From positions 29,121-93,120 of the forward strand of contig JAOWCC010000443.1 in assembly GCA_030867875.1 (NCBI GenBank): 64,000 bases of DNA. Reading direction: 5' to 3'. The notes under the pieces are model-generated. The model saw only the letters and a list, made by a program, of their open reading frames with translations. It had not been told where the DNA came from and made no database searches. Of this stretch, positions 22,332 to 33,223 are shown one piece after another. Positions within the stretch are counted from its first letter, which is position 1. Each line of letters starts with the position of its first letter. The position numbers and the translations under genes are program-made. The DNA is from Actinernus sp. WN-2022 (taxonomy: Eukaryota > Cnidaria > Anthozoa > Actiniaria > Actinernidae).

Positions 22332-23830
22332 GTCTATTACTGTTGCTAAATTACTGTCACCGTTTCCAAGGAGCTCACTAAGAGCGAAATATCGGTCATT
22401 TCCTGTTCATGTTCTTATCCAGGGTCTTATTTGTAGTCTCAATCAATAACTAGCTATTTTCCTCTGGAACTTAACTTTGTCAAAATACTATTTAAAACGC
22501 TACAAGGTAGTTGATTCCACTAATGGTTCTATGATCTTACCAATATATTCCTCTCCTGCTCTCTAAAAGCCAGCGTCGGCGGTAAGTCGTTGCAGTATCA
22601 GATTCTCGGAATACTTGACAAATACTTCAAGAAACAGATAATTACTTTATGATACTTCAAGCAAACCTGTTTTTCTTGTTTATGCATGTATCATTGAACA
22701 ACCGCGGGGTTAAGTGATCACTTACCCTGTAAATAAAGTCACTGCTATTCAAATGATATTTGTCCTGATTAGAAACCGAAAGTGTTAAAATAGTCATACT
22801 GACATATCGTAATAACCGCACTAACAAACAAAGCTTCAGAAGTCGCTCCCATACCCCGGGGGGGGGACTCCCATATAAAAGGGGTAGGGATACTCGTCGG
22901 ACATTTTCGATTTGACCCCTAAGAGGTACTAAAATGGGCGTGGCTCAAGCTTATTTTGACCCCTAAAAGATAATAAAAATGTAAATTGATAACAGCTTTT
23001 TTGTTCAATTGACACCCGACCCCTAAAAGGTACCGCTTTACATAGAAATGTCTGTGTTTGATGGTGGATACCCTAAGTGGTACCAAACTCCTGATTTTGA
23101 CCCCTAAAAGGTACGACGAGCATCCATGTACCCCTCACATAAGGGAGTCCCCCCCCCCCCCCCCCCCCCCCGGGTTCCATACATCTATATATACATGAAT
23201 GTCGATGTTAGAGTTTTTTAAACGTTGATTTACAGTAATGCAAACAACTGAAGTTACTTCTCATGAAAACGAATATATAGGCATCGGAAAGGAATATTAG
23301 AGCTACAAATGAATGCGAATGGTTTTATTCACGAAGAGGCCAAGGCATTGAGCATACTTAACAATAACTCGAACCTCGAATGTCTACTGTACTACTCCGA
23401 CTACATTAGTTTTGAATGCCGAATAATGATCTGAATTACTGTTGCTAAATTACTGTCACCATTTCCAAGGAGCTCACTAAGAGCAAAATATCGGTCATTT
23501 CTTACTATTTAAAACGCTACAAGGTAGTTGATCCTACTAATGATTCTATGATCTTACCAATATATAATTCCTCTCCTGCTCTCTAAAAGCCAGCGTCGGC
23601 GGTAAGTTGTTGCAGTATCAGATTCTCGGAATACTTGACAAACACTTCCAAGAAACAGATAATTACGTTATGTTACTTCAAACAAACCTGTTTTTCTTGT
23701 TTATGCATGTATCATTGAACAACCGCGGGGTTAAGTGATCACTGACCCTTTAAATAAAGTCACTGCTATTCAAACGAGTTTTTGTCCTGATTAGAAACCG
23801 AAAGTGTTAAAATAGTCATAACATGATATC
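22332..23830. repeat. Direct duplication flanking a fold-back element
   Basis: 22332-22400 and 22484-22806 recur as 23435-23830 in the same orientation with small differences. Shared blocks include ATTACTGTTGCTAAATTACT and CAGCGTCGGCGGTAAG. Between the copies lies the fold-back 22854-23174. This is a local segmental or element-mediated duplication. Confidence 0.7.
22854..23174. mobile_element. Host fold-back element, intact copy
   Basis: Begins CCCCGGGGGGG-ACTCCC and ends with the inverse (GGGAGTCC followed by a long C-run and CCCGGG). The interior repeats GACCCCTAAAAGGTAC-like units in inverted orientation. The same family, split by the Polinton-like virus, lies at 38678-38744 plus 54643-55013. 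Confidence 0.7.
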
Positions 23831-24056
23831 ATAATAAACATTTAAGCATCTCTCGCAACAAAATTAAGGACTTTAAGCAACCACGACGGCAACGTCGACG
23901 ACGACGATATAAAACAATAGCCTTAATTACAAAATACCGTAGCTGTCGCCTACATTTCCACCGTTCTCTCACAAAAATACAGCGTGAAAACCCCAAATTG
24001 ACGTTTTAAAGAGAACGCGAACGTAAGAAAGTAAATCAATAGATGAGTGATAAAAA
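23831..24056. other. Short intergenic spacer
   Basis: Contains a GACGACGACG microsatellite-like stretch at about 23885-23910; no gene. Confidence 0.4.
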
Positions 24057-26225
24057 ATGGGCCGCGTCAGGCAAAAAGGACCCGGACGACATTCAAGTTA
24101 AATAAATCCTACAACGGTGTTCCTAATAATAGGTTGAAGATTGTATTGTATTCTTGACGAGAAACGCTACATTTCATTCCTAACAATAAATGTCAGTTTC
24201 AAGAAATTGACAACAAAAATCAGGGATGAAATTTACGTGATTTTGATGCAAGGGCCCGATTACAAATATGACCACAAAAATTAGGAATCCTGTCAGAGGG
24301 GACGATTTTGATGTATAACATTCATTTATACCTGCTCGCAAAAAAAACAACTAAGATGAACAAGATGATCACTTTTTGGCCAAAAAACTTAGCTCATAAT
24401 TTGATTTTAGCAATAGTACAAGTTACCCCTTGAAACAATCGTCTGATGATAAGGAATCATTTGCGCCTGCTAAAATTGTGATCATACCCTCGTATAAAAA
24501 AATATCGTAAATTTCGTCTTCGATTTCACTGGTCAATTTCTTGAAATCAACACTACTTGTTAGTAGCACAATGTGGCGCTCGCGATGCATATTGTAATCG
24601 CACCACAAGTATAAAAAGAGGGTCCTGAAGGGGGGTCCTAAATCCCAGTTCCCAGCCCAATTTTGGTCCAAATCCCAGTTCCCAGGCTTCAAATCCCAGT
24701 TCCCAGGCTAATTTTAGTCGAAATCCCATTTCCATAAGTACAAGTTAAAAACCTGTGCATATAATGACTATAATAAATTAAAAGGGCAAACTGTTGATAT
24801 TTGGATGTATGTACCTTCATCTGGACTGAAGAAAATCTCTCATTCTGCTGGTTAGCACTCTTTGTCTTCCAGCCCTTGTTGGCATAACCATGTTAAAACC
24901 AGTCCCGTCATCTGCACCGTCTTCATCTGACTCGCTGTCCCCACTGTCACTACCACTGTATTCCTTAGGTTGATCATGGCAAGTGGCACCCTCCACAGTC
25001 TCAGCAGGCTGTTCATCTGTTTCAGTTTTGGAACTGGTGTATAGAAATCATTGATTGTTCTTGACTGTGGGCCAGTTGCAAGCTTCTTAGCTGGGCAGAT
25101 GTGCACACGCCGGAAGTATTTCAGATGGCCACTTGCGGTTCTCTTGCTTTTGTCAAGTTTAGGCGTCTTACCGCAAAGCAAACATTTGATGCCTTTCCCA
25201 TCTTCGGCTATTCTTGCATCATCAGTTTTGTGCAACAAATCTTTCAATTTTTCGTGTGTGCCAGGTATGCTACTTGTTTTCTTTGCTGCTTTCTTGGGCA
25301 TTTTGCCCGCGTCAGTGACGGCACTTGCTGTGCTGCCCGAGGTCGTTGACCCTGAGATCCCCGGGGCTGTTGACTCTGTAGTCTCTGTAGCTTTCTCGAA
25401 CACAATGTTCACAGATGCCTTTTTAAATGTCGTAACCCGTTGGATGATCCTCACCAGTAGTGATCGGGATTCACTGGCTCGAAGCATTTCTACTTGTTCT
25501 TTCGTTCTAAGAACAAAAGGCGCTCTCTTCGTGCTGCCCGCGTCAACGAAATCCACATAAAAAAAATCAATAACAAAGTCGCCAAATCCTCTTTTCGCAG
25601 CAGAGTCTTTAACTCCACAATTCTCCACAATGCTTGCCTGCAAGTCTGTTGGGTTGCTCTTCAGATCTAATTCGATCTTGCTGTTTTCCGTGTGTACTAC
25701 CGCATTGTTCGAAGAAACATATTTCAATTCGATAATCATAGTGCGCCGATAGCCATAGCTCATGCTGGACGACGCCATTGTGATGTTTGATTTCCGACAC
25801 GTGCAGAGCTACTATCGCATGTCATTAATTTTATTGTTTTAAACAAACCGCTGATCACGAACATGACATGACCGCAGCGTAAAGCTTGGTAACGAGAACT
25901 TGCAATGGGAGGCCAAAACGTGGAAAAATACTGACTTTTTTGTGTCATCAAAGTGGGCTAATTCGAGTATTTGTGTGAAATTATAGAGTCAGAGACTAGC
26001 AAGTCTCACAAAGAAGAGAAATCCCATTCCCATTTTCCAAAGTGTTTGTCCCATTCCCAGTGGTAAAATCCCATTCCCAGTGCACGAATCCCATTTTCCC
26101 AGCCCAAAAAGAGGCAAATCCCAGCTCCCATTTTACCCTTCAGGACCCTCTAAAAAACATTGTACAATTTCAAAATACATTTACATATTGTGTCGTCCGG
26201 GCCCTTTTTTCCTGACGCGGCCCAT
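24057..26225. mobile_element. Outer TIR element enclosing an inner TIR element
   Basis: A ~36-bp imperfect TIR (ATGGGCCGCGTCAGG... and its inverse, 24057-24092 and 26190-26225). Inside, 24617-26151 has its own TIR (AGAGGGTCCTGAAGGG) with A-rich flanks (AAAA on both sides), so the inner element inserted into the outer one. The inner element's ends carry repeats of AAATCCCAGTTCCCAG (left) and ATCCCATTCCCAG (right). Superfamily not determined. Confidence 0.65.
24852..25778 (-). CDS. BED-like zinc-finger protein within TIR element (308 aa)
   Basis: A single uninterrupted frame. Residues 1-130 form a globular domain I do not recognise (YGYRRTMIIELKYVSSNN at the start). There follows a Ser/Thr/Ala linker with a basic stretch (PKKAAKK), then a C2-H-x-C-like zinc motif (CLLCG ... 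GHLKYFRRVHIC) resembling BED fingers of transposase-derived proteins, then a short tail. It lies wholly inside the inner TIR element, so it is probably element-encoded, but no catalytic transposase domain is visible. It may be an accessory DNA-binding protein or the N-terminal part of a truncated transposase. Confidence 0.5.
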   Translation of the reverse strand: MASSSMSYGYRRTMIIELKYVSSNNAVVHTENSKIELDLKSNPTDLQASIVENCGVKDSAAKRGFGDFVIDFFYVDFVDAGSTKRAPFVLRTKEQVEMLRASESRSLLVRIIQRVTTFKKASVNIVFEKATETTESTAPGISGSTTSGSTASAVTDAGKMPKKAAKKTSSIPGTHEKLKDLLHKTDDARIAEDGKGIKCLLCGKTPKLDKSKRTASGHLKYFRRVHICPAKKLATGPQSRTINDFYTPVPKLKQMNSLLRLWRVPLAMINLRNTVVVTVGTASQMKTVQMTGLVLTWLCQQGLEDKEC

Positions 26226-27085
26226 ATTGTATTAGTGAACATCAGTGAATCACAGTGACGAATGCAGTTAATTCTGCATGTCCTGACCTACTGTTATCAT
26301 TTCACATGGTTCCGTCAATACATGCATGGTTTTCAGGGAAGAACACAAGAGGCCTGCTACCAAGTGAAACCTTAACAACACACAAGTATTTAAAATAATA
26401 CAATATTCCTTTGAACTTTCTCCCAGTGATACAGCATTCAGCTTTGTACGGTAGCAGTAGCTTTGCATATTTACTGCATGGCAGCTAGTACAGTATTATT
26501 TAACCACCATTTACAAAACAAAATTCAAGACAACAGTCATGATTATGTTTTATGTAATATGCTACCATCTCAGTACCGGTCTAGATCTAGCCTGCATATC
26601 AATATATATATATGAAGGCTGTTATCACTGAAAGCAGTCTTACTGCCTCAACCCCAATTTGAGCGCTAGTCCAGAGACAATTTGCTCCCTTTGTCCATAC
26701 GGTCTCGGTAACGTGTTTTAAGAGCTAGCTTTGATAACGCATTGATGTGAAGCGCTGACTAGTGCTTCACTTCAAACCCTTTTCGTATTAACGCCTTACA
26801 TCTTGTGTACACCTGTCGATAACGGGGTCCTATTCTGCGCAACATATGCTCTGAACGGCTATTCTCACTGCATACATAATTGGCGCATCACGAAAAAATG
26901 TGGATAATTCTCCTAATACCGATCGTCTATATATAGTTCACAGTAAGCATGCATGATGCTTTGCGGGTCTCTAGTATAAAATATGTAGCGTGGCTCAGAA
27001 CGGAGTCGATTTGCCGGGATTCCGGAGAGGAAGCAGAGTTTTTCGCCTAAAACACCCCACCAGTCAACCGCCACTAGCGACCGCC
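26226..27085. other. Intergenic, possible upstream region of a first exon
   Basis: AT-rich; a (TA)n tract at about 26603-26612. No coding region recognised before the ATG at 27086. Confidence 0.35.
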
Positions 27086-27169
27086 ATGGCAGAGCACGAT
27101 GCAGTGGAATTACCTCCATTGCTAGCCGTAGCCCCGGCAGAGGAACCGGCAGCCGCCGCCGAACAAGAG
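27086..27169 (+). CDS. Possible first coding exon, unidentified gene
   Basis: An ATG in strong context (accgccATGg) opens 28 codons rich in Ala, Glu and Pro, ending at a donor-like GAG|GTAGTT. The peptide has no recognisable domain. The expected downstream exons are not found in the next kilobases, which hold a MITE and a minisatellite, so this may be the orphaned start of a gene or retroelement. Confidence 0.25.
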
Positions 27170-27417
27170 GTAGTTATTAACTCTATACTGGCGTGTGTTT
27201 TGTGGTTGTATTACATATCACTTGCCGTTTTTGTTTAGTACTTTGTCACGTACATTTTCGTTTAGCTCGATCTGTTGGTTATACCGAGGTTTGGTTTCTC
27301 CGGTAGTTTTCTTTGGTGCTTCGTTATGTCCGTTTACCCTTGACCTCTATTAGTTTCGTTGCCCTAGTATTGTTTGGTCAGTTTATGCCCAGTTTATTAT
27401 TTGGAATTTACTTTAGT

Positions 27418-27583
27418 CATAGACCCATTCGAAAAATGGCGTCCAATTTAAAAAGCTATTCTCCTGGTAACGTGAACACGAGGCTAGTCAGTACACACAA
27501 AAACGTTTGACCGTGTAAGCGAGGCTAGTCAGTACTAAAAAATAGTTAATTAAATTGGACGCCATTTTTCGAATGGGTCTATG
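27418..27583. mobile_element. MITE with 33-bp TIRs (166 bp)
   Basis: CATAGACCCATTCGAAAAAT... and its inverse are perfect over about 33 bp. The interior has a small direct repeat around GAGGCTAGTCAGTAC. No coding capacity. Confidence 0.8.
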
Positions 27584-28099
27584 TACATGTTGCTTACGGG
27601 TTCGATATCTTTAACATTTTTCCACGCGGTTTTATGTAGCCTATAGTGTTCTCATTTCGGTTTATCCGTTCACTCGTACTTTAGTTGTGTACAACTCGTT
27701 TAGCTTACCATTTTTCTTACCATTATTAGTTTGTGTTTCGCTTTAGTTGTTTCCTTTACCGTTCGGGTACATTTAATTTTGCTTAGCCTTTCTACTTCAT
27801 AGCATCCTAAGGTGCTATCGATTCGTCCTTTCCTTCAGCGCTGCCTACTCTAAAGTTTTTGTTTTTACTCATTAGGAATTTATTATTTGGCGTTTAGTTT
27901 AGCGCTTTATTTATTCTAGAGTTTTTTGCTTGTAATTAGTTACCTATTCCCATAGGGAGTCATTAGAGTAGTTTTTGGTCATGGTACGTTACGCTCTAGC
28001 TACATTTATTTTAATTAATTTATTTATTTTATTCCGTATAGTTAGTTACTTATTCCTATCGTTAACAGTCAGACTTCGGGTGTTCATTAGAACTTGTTT
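27584..28099. other. T-rich intergenic spacer
   Basis: Long pyrimidine-biased stretch on the plus strand with many GTTTAG-like words; no gene or defined repeat unit seen. Confidence 0.35.
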
Positions 28100-28533
28100 T
28101 ACTCCGAGAGCTGGGACACCACGGGAGTGAGAACTATGCTAGTACGGTCCTAGAACCGTGGGCTTCGGGAGCCCTAGACGCTCCGAGAGCGGAAAGTATG
28201 TAAGTACGGTTCCGGGAACCGTGAGAGCGTGGGAGCCGGTGACGCCTCGGGGGCGAGAACCACACGAGTACGGGCCCGGGAGCCCGAGACGCCCCGGGGG
28301 CGAGAACTATGCGAGTACGGTACCGGGAACCGTAGGCTCCGGGAGCCAGAGACGCCCCGGGGGCGAGATCTATACGAGTACGGTTTCTGGGAACCGTAGG
28401 TTCCGGAAGCCGGTGACGCCCCGGGGGTGAGAACTATGCGAGTACGGTTCCGGGAACCGTAGGCTCCGGGAGCCAGAGACTCCCCGGGAGCCAGAGACTC
28501 CCCGGGGGCGAGTACGATTCCAGGAACCGTAGG
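28100..28533. repeat. GC-rich minisatellite
   Basis: Roughly seven imperfect units of about 50-65 bp built from GAGTACGGTTCCGGGAACCG, GGCTCCGGGAGCC and GACGCCCCGGGGGCGAGAAC. Each unit contains several short palindromes. ORFs on both strands here are repeat artefacts. The hAT element begins at its right edge. Confidence 0.8.
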
Positions 28534-29030
28534 TAGGGGTAGACAGATTCTGCTCAAAAATTGTTGAAAAGTTGCTCAAAAATATCCCCAAAAGTTGCTC
28601 AAAAGTTGCTCAAAATCGAAAAAGTTGCTCTCAAAATTTCAAAAGTTGCTCGCCCAAATTTACTCTTTTCACATATTTTCGTCCTTTTTTTTTTGCGTCT
28701 ATGATTTTTGAATCGTGCCACGATGTGACAATTAGCCCATACGTACTATAGGAAAATGAAATCGATGGAACAAAGGACATAAGCTGCTACTATTTGCTAG
28801 AAAAGTTAAATAACACATGCATATATAGTTCACCCTGGTTTATTTCTTCTCTTCCGTTGTTACAAAGCACAGTGTAAAAAACGTATACACTCTTGTTTCA
28901 CATATAGAAATGAAGCAATCCTGCTCTCTGTTTCTATAGTTTCCACATAACAGTAACTAACCAGGGAGAGAATAACACTCTTGAACAAAAAAAGTTTCAC
29001 GTCAGTTTCAGTTTCAATGAGACTACGCTC

Positions 29031-29850
29031 CTAGTGCCTTCTTTGAGCATTGTTGTATCTTATCATAACAGAAGCTTCCTCGTAGTCTTCCAGAGCTCCA
29101 TCCTGTTGTGCTGAGAGGGTGCTAAGAAGACTAAACACCCTCTCGGCCGCGGCAGAACTGGGCTGGATCAAAAGCAGCTTCTTGACAAGTGAAGCCCAGT
29201 AGGGAAGCGTGTCTTGGTGTGCCGCCCACCATGAAACCTTCTGATCCTCAGTCGTGCATACAACGCCATCAGCGGCAGCAAGATAATCAGGCAGCTCTGT
29301 TGCTAAGTTAGCAATGATGACGTCATTCATGAAGGGGAAATTCTTCAATTCTTGAAGAGATGCAGCTGTTGGCTGCAGTACTTGGACTTGGACTGGGCAG
29401 CAGAGACGCGCTGCCTTGAATGCTCGCACTACAGTGCGGAACTGAACACTGAACTTCTCTTGATAAAAGTTCAATCCCAGTTGGATGCAGGCTTTAGCTT
29501 GGGCAATCAGTCGAGCTTGGAGTTGGAGAGTACCGTTTGCAATTTCTCTTGCAATTGCCTGGGTAATAGGATAGTGCCCTACTCCAACAGCATTAGCGAC
29601 AGCTGACAGGCGCTCATAACACGAGAATATGAGGGGTCCGTCGCTTTCAAGATAGTAAATGGCATTAATGAAATGCACACCAACATCAACTATAGCACCA
29701 AGTTCCAAGCGAAGATCTTGAAGGTCTTGGGGATCATCAACGATATCCAACAGGTGCTGACGTATAAGAGGCGAGTGCCTGTCATTCTCACGCAGGAAGG
29801 GCAGAACATCACCAAAGTAGTCTGACACTTGTTTAAGGACCTCCCATTCT
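29031..29850 (-). pseudogene. hAT transposase, C-terminal part with dimerisation domain
   Basis: Begins in a different frame with WEVLKQVSDYFGDV, continues through a helical region, and ends with SSAAAERVFSLLS, the hATC dimerisation signature. About 75 residues expected between this part and the preceding one seem replaced by a ~50-bp patch (29853-29902) similar to 55608-55657. Confidence 0.75.
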
Positions 29851-30698
29851 CTCCCTCGCCTTCCATTATCCCAAGACGGAGAGAGACCTCTGCTAGCAGG
29901 GAACGGAAGAATACATCCAGACCTCTAAACTCAAAATGAGATCCCACATTATTAATTGTATGCGAGAAACATACAACATCCATAATGCTTGGATAAAAGA
30001 ACAGTAGTTGCCGTATAGCAGCCCCGTTAACTGTAGCACCATCTCGCATCCCAGCAAGCAGCATGCTTGGCCCAAAGTTATAATTCACGGCAATGCAAGA
30101 CATAAGCCTTTGAGCAAGTTCCTGCCCCTTAAGTGACTTGGCCAGGACCTCCAAGCATACAAGGCGTTGGGTGGGCTTGAAGTCTTCCTGGACAAAACGT
30201 ATTACGATTGCCAGTGCCTCCCCAAGTCGAGCAGTCCCATCAAATATGATGGATACCTCTTTCAAATTTTTTAGCTCATCCTTTATTTTCTCTTTTTCTT
30301 TTTCCAGTACAGATGGGATCAGGTCTTTCATGTGAGTGCTCGGGGTAAGCCTGTGAGCGTACTTCTCAAAAGGTGGGCGTAGGGCATCTATCTTGGAAAT
30401 TGGTATTCCAGCAAGCAACAGTGTCTCAACTACTTCAAAGCGAAAGAGTCGCATGTCTGCCGGCAAAGTAGAACCACTTACATTGTTGCGGTTGTCTTGT
30501 CTTTGCAAGCATTCGAGAATGGTTTGACTCTCCTTCTTGCCTTTTTCGATACTCTCGATCCCACTTTGGTGCTTTTTAGACGCCACATGTTTATGGACAG
30601 TGCTTTTCTTTACAGCAACGATTTCGTGGCACGCATTGCACCAGAGCTGGCCTTTAACACAGACGAAATGCTGGCCGGGATATTCTTTTATTCGGTCG
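29840..30698 (-). pseudogene. hAT transposase, middle part (BED-like finger and core)
   Basis: Directly after the inserted element the frame gives a BED-type zinc finger (CNAC ... HKHVASKKH) followed by the hAT core start: ISKIDALRPPFEKYA, IIFDGTARLGEALAIV (a catalytic-Asp-like block) and ISF-like CFSHTINNVG. The overall plan resembles CGGBP1-like hAT proteins. Near 29870 the frame is lost in a patch that is not transposase-like. Confidence 0.75.
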
Positions 30699-30701
30699 TA
30701 A

Positions 30702-32550
30702 TGCACTAGTCAATTGAAACCCCGGCCCCCCGACCCCCGGGACATAGCGGGGCATTAACGGGGACATGGCCGTGGAATAACGCACATTTAACGCTGCATT
30801 TTTCCGGTGGAACGGGGAAAGTAACGATTTGCAACATTTGCGGGGATTTTAGCGGTGGTTGTAACGCCAGCCACGACAGAGCGGGACTGGGCCCGAGCAT
30901 CAACAACGTGTATCAAACATGGCGGAAGCTAGGGACACGCAAAAATCGTAGTTAATTTAAACAAGTCCTGGGTGTTTCCATCAGAGGCAGTGTTTATACT
31001 GAGTTAAGGCACGAGTAGTAGATCAGGAAATGTTTATTATTACACACTCTTTGTTACGCGTATTTGCGCGTCACGGCAAAATATCAGATTAAGTAATGAT
31101 TCGTGACCGAACGGCATTCAGATGGCAAGGTGTTAATTTTGTATTGTGAAAATTCTTGATCTGATTGGTTGAAACATGAAAATCGCCTAAAAGGTTAGGA
31201 AGACGTTTAATTTCCTCCAATTTTTCAAACTATTAAAACTACGATTTGCACTGCGGTTCCAAATGTCGTTTGTAAAGCAAATCGTATGTTCGGAACCTTA
31301 TCAATCGTGCCTGTTTCGTAGCTGATTGTTTTTGGCTGTTCCTATTGGTTGGAAGATAATTTGTTCATAAAAATGGAATGAAACTAAGACTTCATACTAC
31401 TTTTATTTCAGAATAATCATAATTATCACCCGGTGTTGTCGTAGTCTAAAACACAGACAAATCCCATGTGAGGGAGGCTCAATGCCACATAACAATGGAT
31501 TTTGTCGTACTTTTTACACGGATCATTACTTAAATATATTTAAATGCAGCTGCATGACATTTCCTTTATATTCCTTTGTCGCATTGTTGTTGTTTTTTTG
31601 TTGACAGACAACGGTTTCTGATAAACAGGACAATGGTGGAGACTGTAAAAGTGCGGAAAGCATGTATAGTAATAGAAAATATACAGGGGCGGATCCAGGA
31701 TTTTGTGAAAGGGGGGTTTGCAAAAGGATTTTTTTTAATCTAGAGATTTAAAAAATGAATTTACAGTGATTTACAGGAATAAAGTGGGTGTTGCAACCCC
31801 CGAAACCCCTCCCCTGGATCCGCTAGTGATGTGCTACAGAAAATGTATATTTTTTTCAAATAATGGAACAACAGATTGAAGCTTATGTATATTAAATTTA
31901 TCAATGCCACCTCCCAATTGAAAATTCTGAAGCACATGCCGGGGCCATAGGGACGGGTATTGTAACAGCCAACTGTCCCCGATGGGCGGGGAAAAGGTCA
32001 AAATGTAACACTGTATAAATGTTACATTCCCCGCTATGTCCCGGGGGTCGGGGGGCCCGCCGGAGTTTCAATTGACTAGTGCATAAACCGAATGCTTGCT
32101 CATTGGATTTTGCGTCCGACTAGACTTGTATTTGCGGGGAAAAGGTCAAAATGTAACACTGTATAAATGTTACATTCCCCGCTATGTCCCGGGGGTCGGG
32201 GGGCCGGAGTTTCAATTGACTAGTGCATAAACCGAATGCTTGCTCATTGGATTTTGCGTCCGACTAGACTTGTATTTGCGGGGAAAAGGTCAAAATGTAA
32301 CACTGTATAAATGTTACATTCCCCGCTATGTCCCGGGGGTCGGGGGGCCGGAGTTTCAATTGATGTCCCGGGGGTCGGGGGGCCGGAGTTTCAATTGACT
32401 AGTGCATAAACCGAATGCTTGCTCATTGGATTTTGCGTCCGACTAGACTTGTATTTGCGGGGAAAAGGTCAAAATGTAACACTGTATAAATGTTACATTC
32501 CCCGCTATGTCCCGGGGGTCGGGGGGCCGGAGTTTCAATTGACTAGTGCA
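30702..32550. mobile_element. TIR element inserted in the hAT gene (TAA duplication)
   Basis: Termini TGCACTAGTCAATTGAAAC and the inverse, extending to CCCCCCGACCCCCGGGACAT. Flanked by TAA (30699-30701 and 32551-32553), a 3-bp TWA-type duplication as in PIF/Harbinger elements. No transposase. The right end and adjacent host exon have been amplified in tandem. Confidence 0.75.
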
Positions 32551-32603
32551 TAAACCGAATGCTTGCTCATTGGATTTTGCGTCCGACTAGACTTGTATTT
32601 GCC
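31985..32603. repeat. Tandem array across the element/exon junction
   Basis: About four copies, spaced 148, 145 and 179 bp, each containing GGGGAAAAGGTCAAAATGT, the TIR end and about 50 bp of the hAT exon (the ACCGAATGCTTGCTC stretch). The longest spacing contains a further ~34-bp duplication of the TIR end. Because each unit carries host-gene sequence, amplification followed the insertion. Confidence 0.8.
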
Positions 32604-32744
32604 CGTGTTTTCGGCTACTTTTCGCTTTCGAGAGATGGAGGCCCTGTCAGGCTCCGAAAGCTCTGCACCTTTATCTATTGCAGCCTGGATTGGATCGCTT
32701 TGAGTTTGCTCTTCATCGTCAGAAAGCGCCGTGGCGTCCGCCAT
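32551..32744 (-). pseudogene. hAT transposase, N-terminal part
   Basis: ATG at 32744 in good context begins an acidic then basic segment (MADATALSDDEEQ, SRKRKVAEN) that reads up to the TIR element boundary at 32550. The reading resumes at 30698 on the far side of that element, in frame when one copy of the 3-bp duplication is ignored, so this is the displaced start of the transposase gene. Confidence 0.7.
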
Positions 32745-33223
32745 TTTGGTTTGGGTACAGGAAACTGTACCATATTTGGAATATGTAATATTACCACAGG
32801 ATAACCACCCCTATTTGGATTGCACATCCATATTTGGAACCTAACACCACAGCATACCCAACATGCACTTCAAAATACTTTTGAATTTGATTAAAAGACT
32901 TTAAAACAGTGAAAATATGTTGAAAATATACTAATTTTCAGAAAAGTTGCTCGGAAGTTGTTCACTATAAGAAAAGTTGCTCCAAAGCGAAAAAGTTGCT
33001 CGAAATCGTGAAAGTTGCTCAAAAGTTGCCGAGCAGAATCTGTCTAGGCCTACCTGAGGCATAACAAGCTGGAGGCATGCGCAAAGGAGTGGGATCTAAA
33101 CGAAGGTGAACGAAGGCTGAATGCTGTATGGGGAGGGGAGATAGAGGAGAAATGGGGTGAAGATGTCCAAGATTAAACCCTGTGTAGACATTACAAAGCA
33201 AAATACAGTATTTCAAGTCAAAG

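Larger units (their letters stand above)
28534..33052 (-). mobile_element. hAT-type DNA transposon (broken)
   Basis: Ends TAGGGGTAGACAGATTCTGCTC at 28534 and the near-inverse at 33052. Both subterminal regions (28555-28650 and 32936-33030) hold many AGTTGCTC units, plausible transposase-binding sites. The minus-strand transposase gene runs from 32744 to 29031. I found no clear 8-bp target duplication. The gene is broken by an inserted TIR element and by a frame-disrupting patch, so this copy is inactive. Confidence 0.75.

Noticed and set aside
28158..28591. Proline/arginine/glycine-rich ORFs on both strands
   Set aside because: They are translations of the GC-rich minisatellite with no start context or domain.
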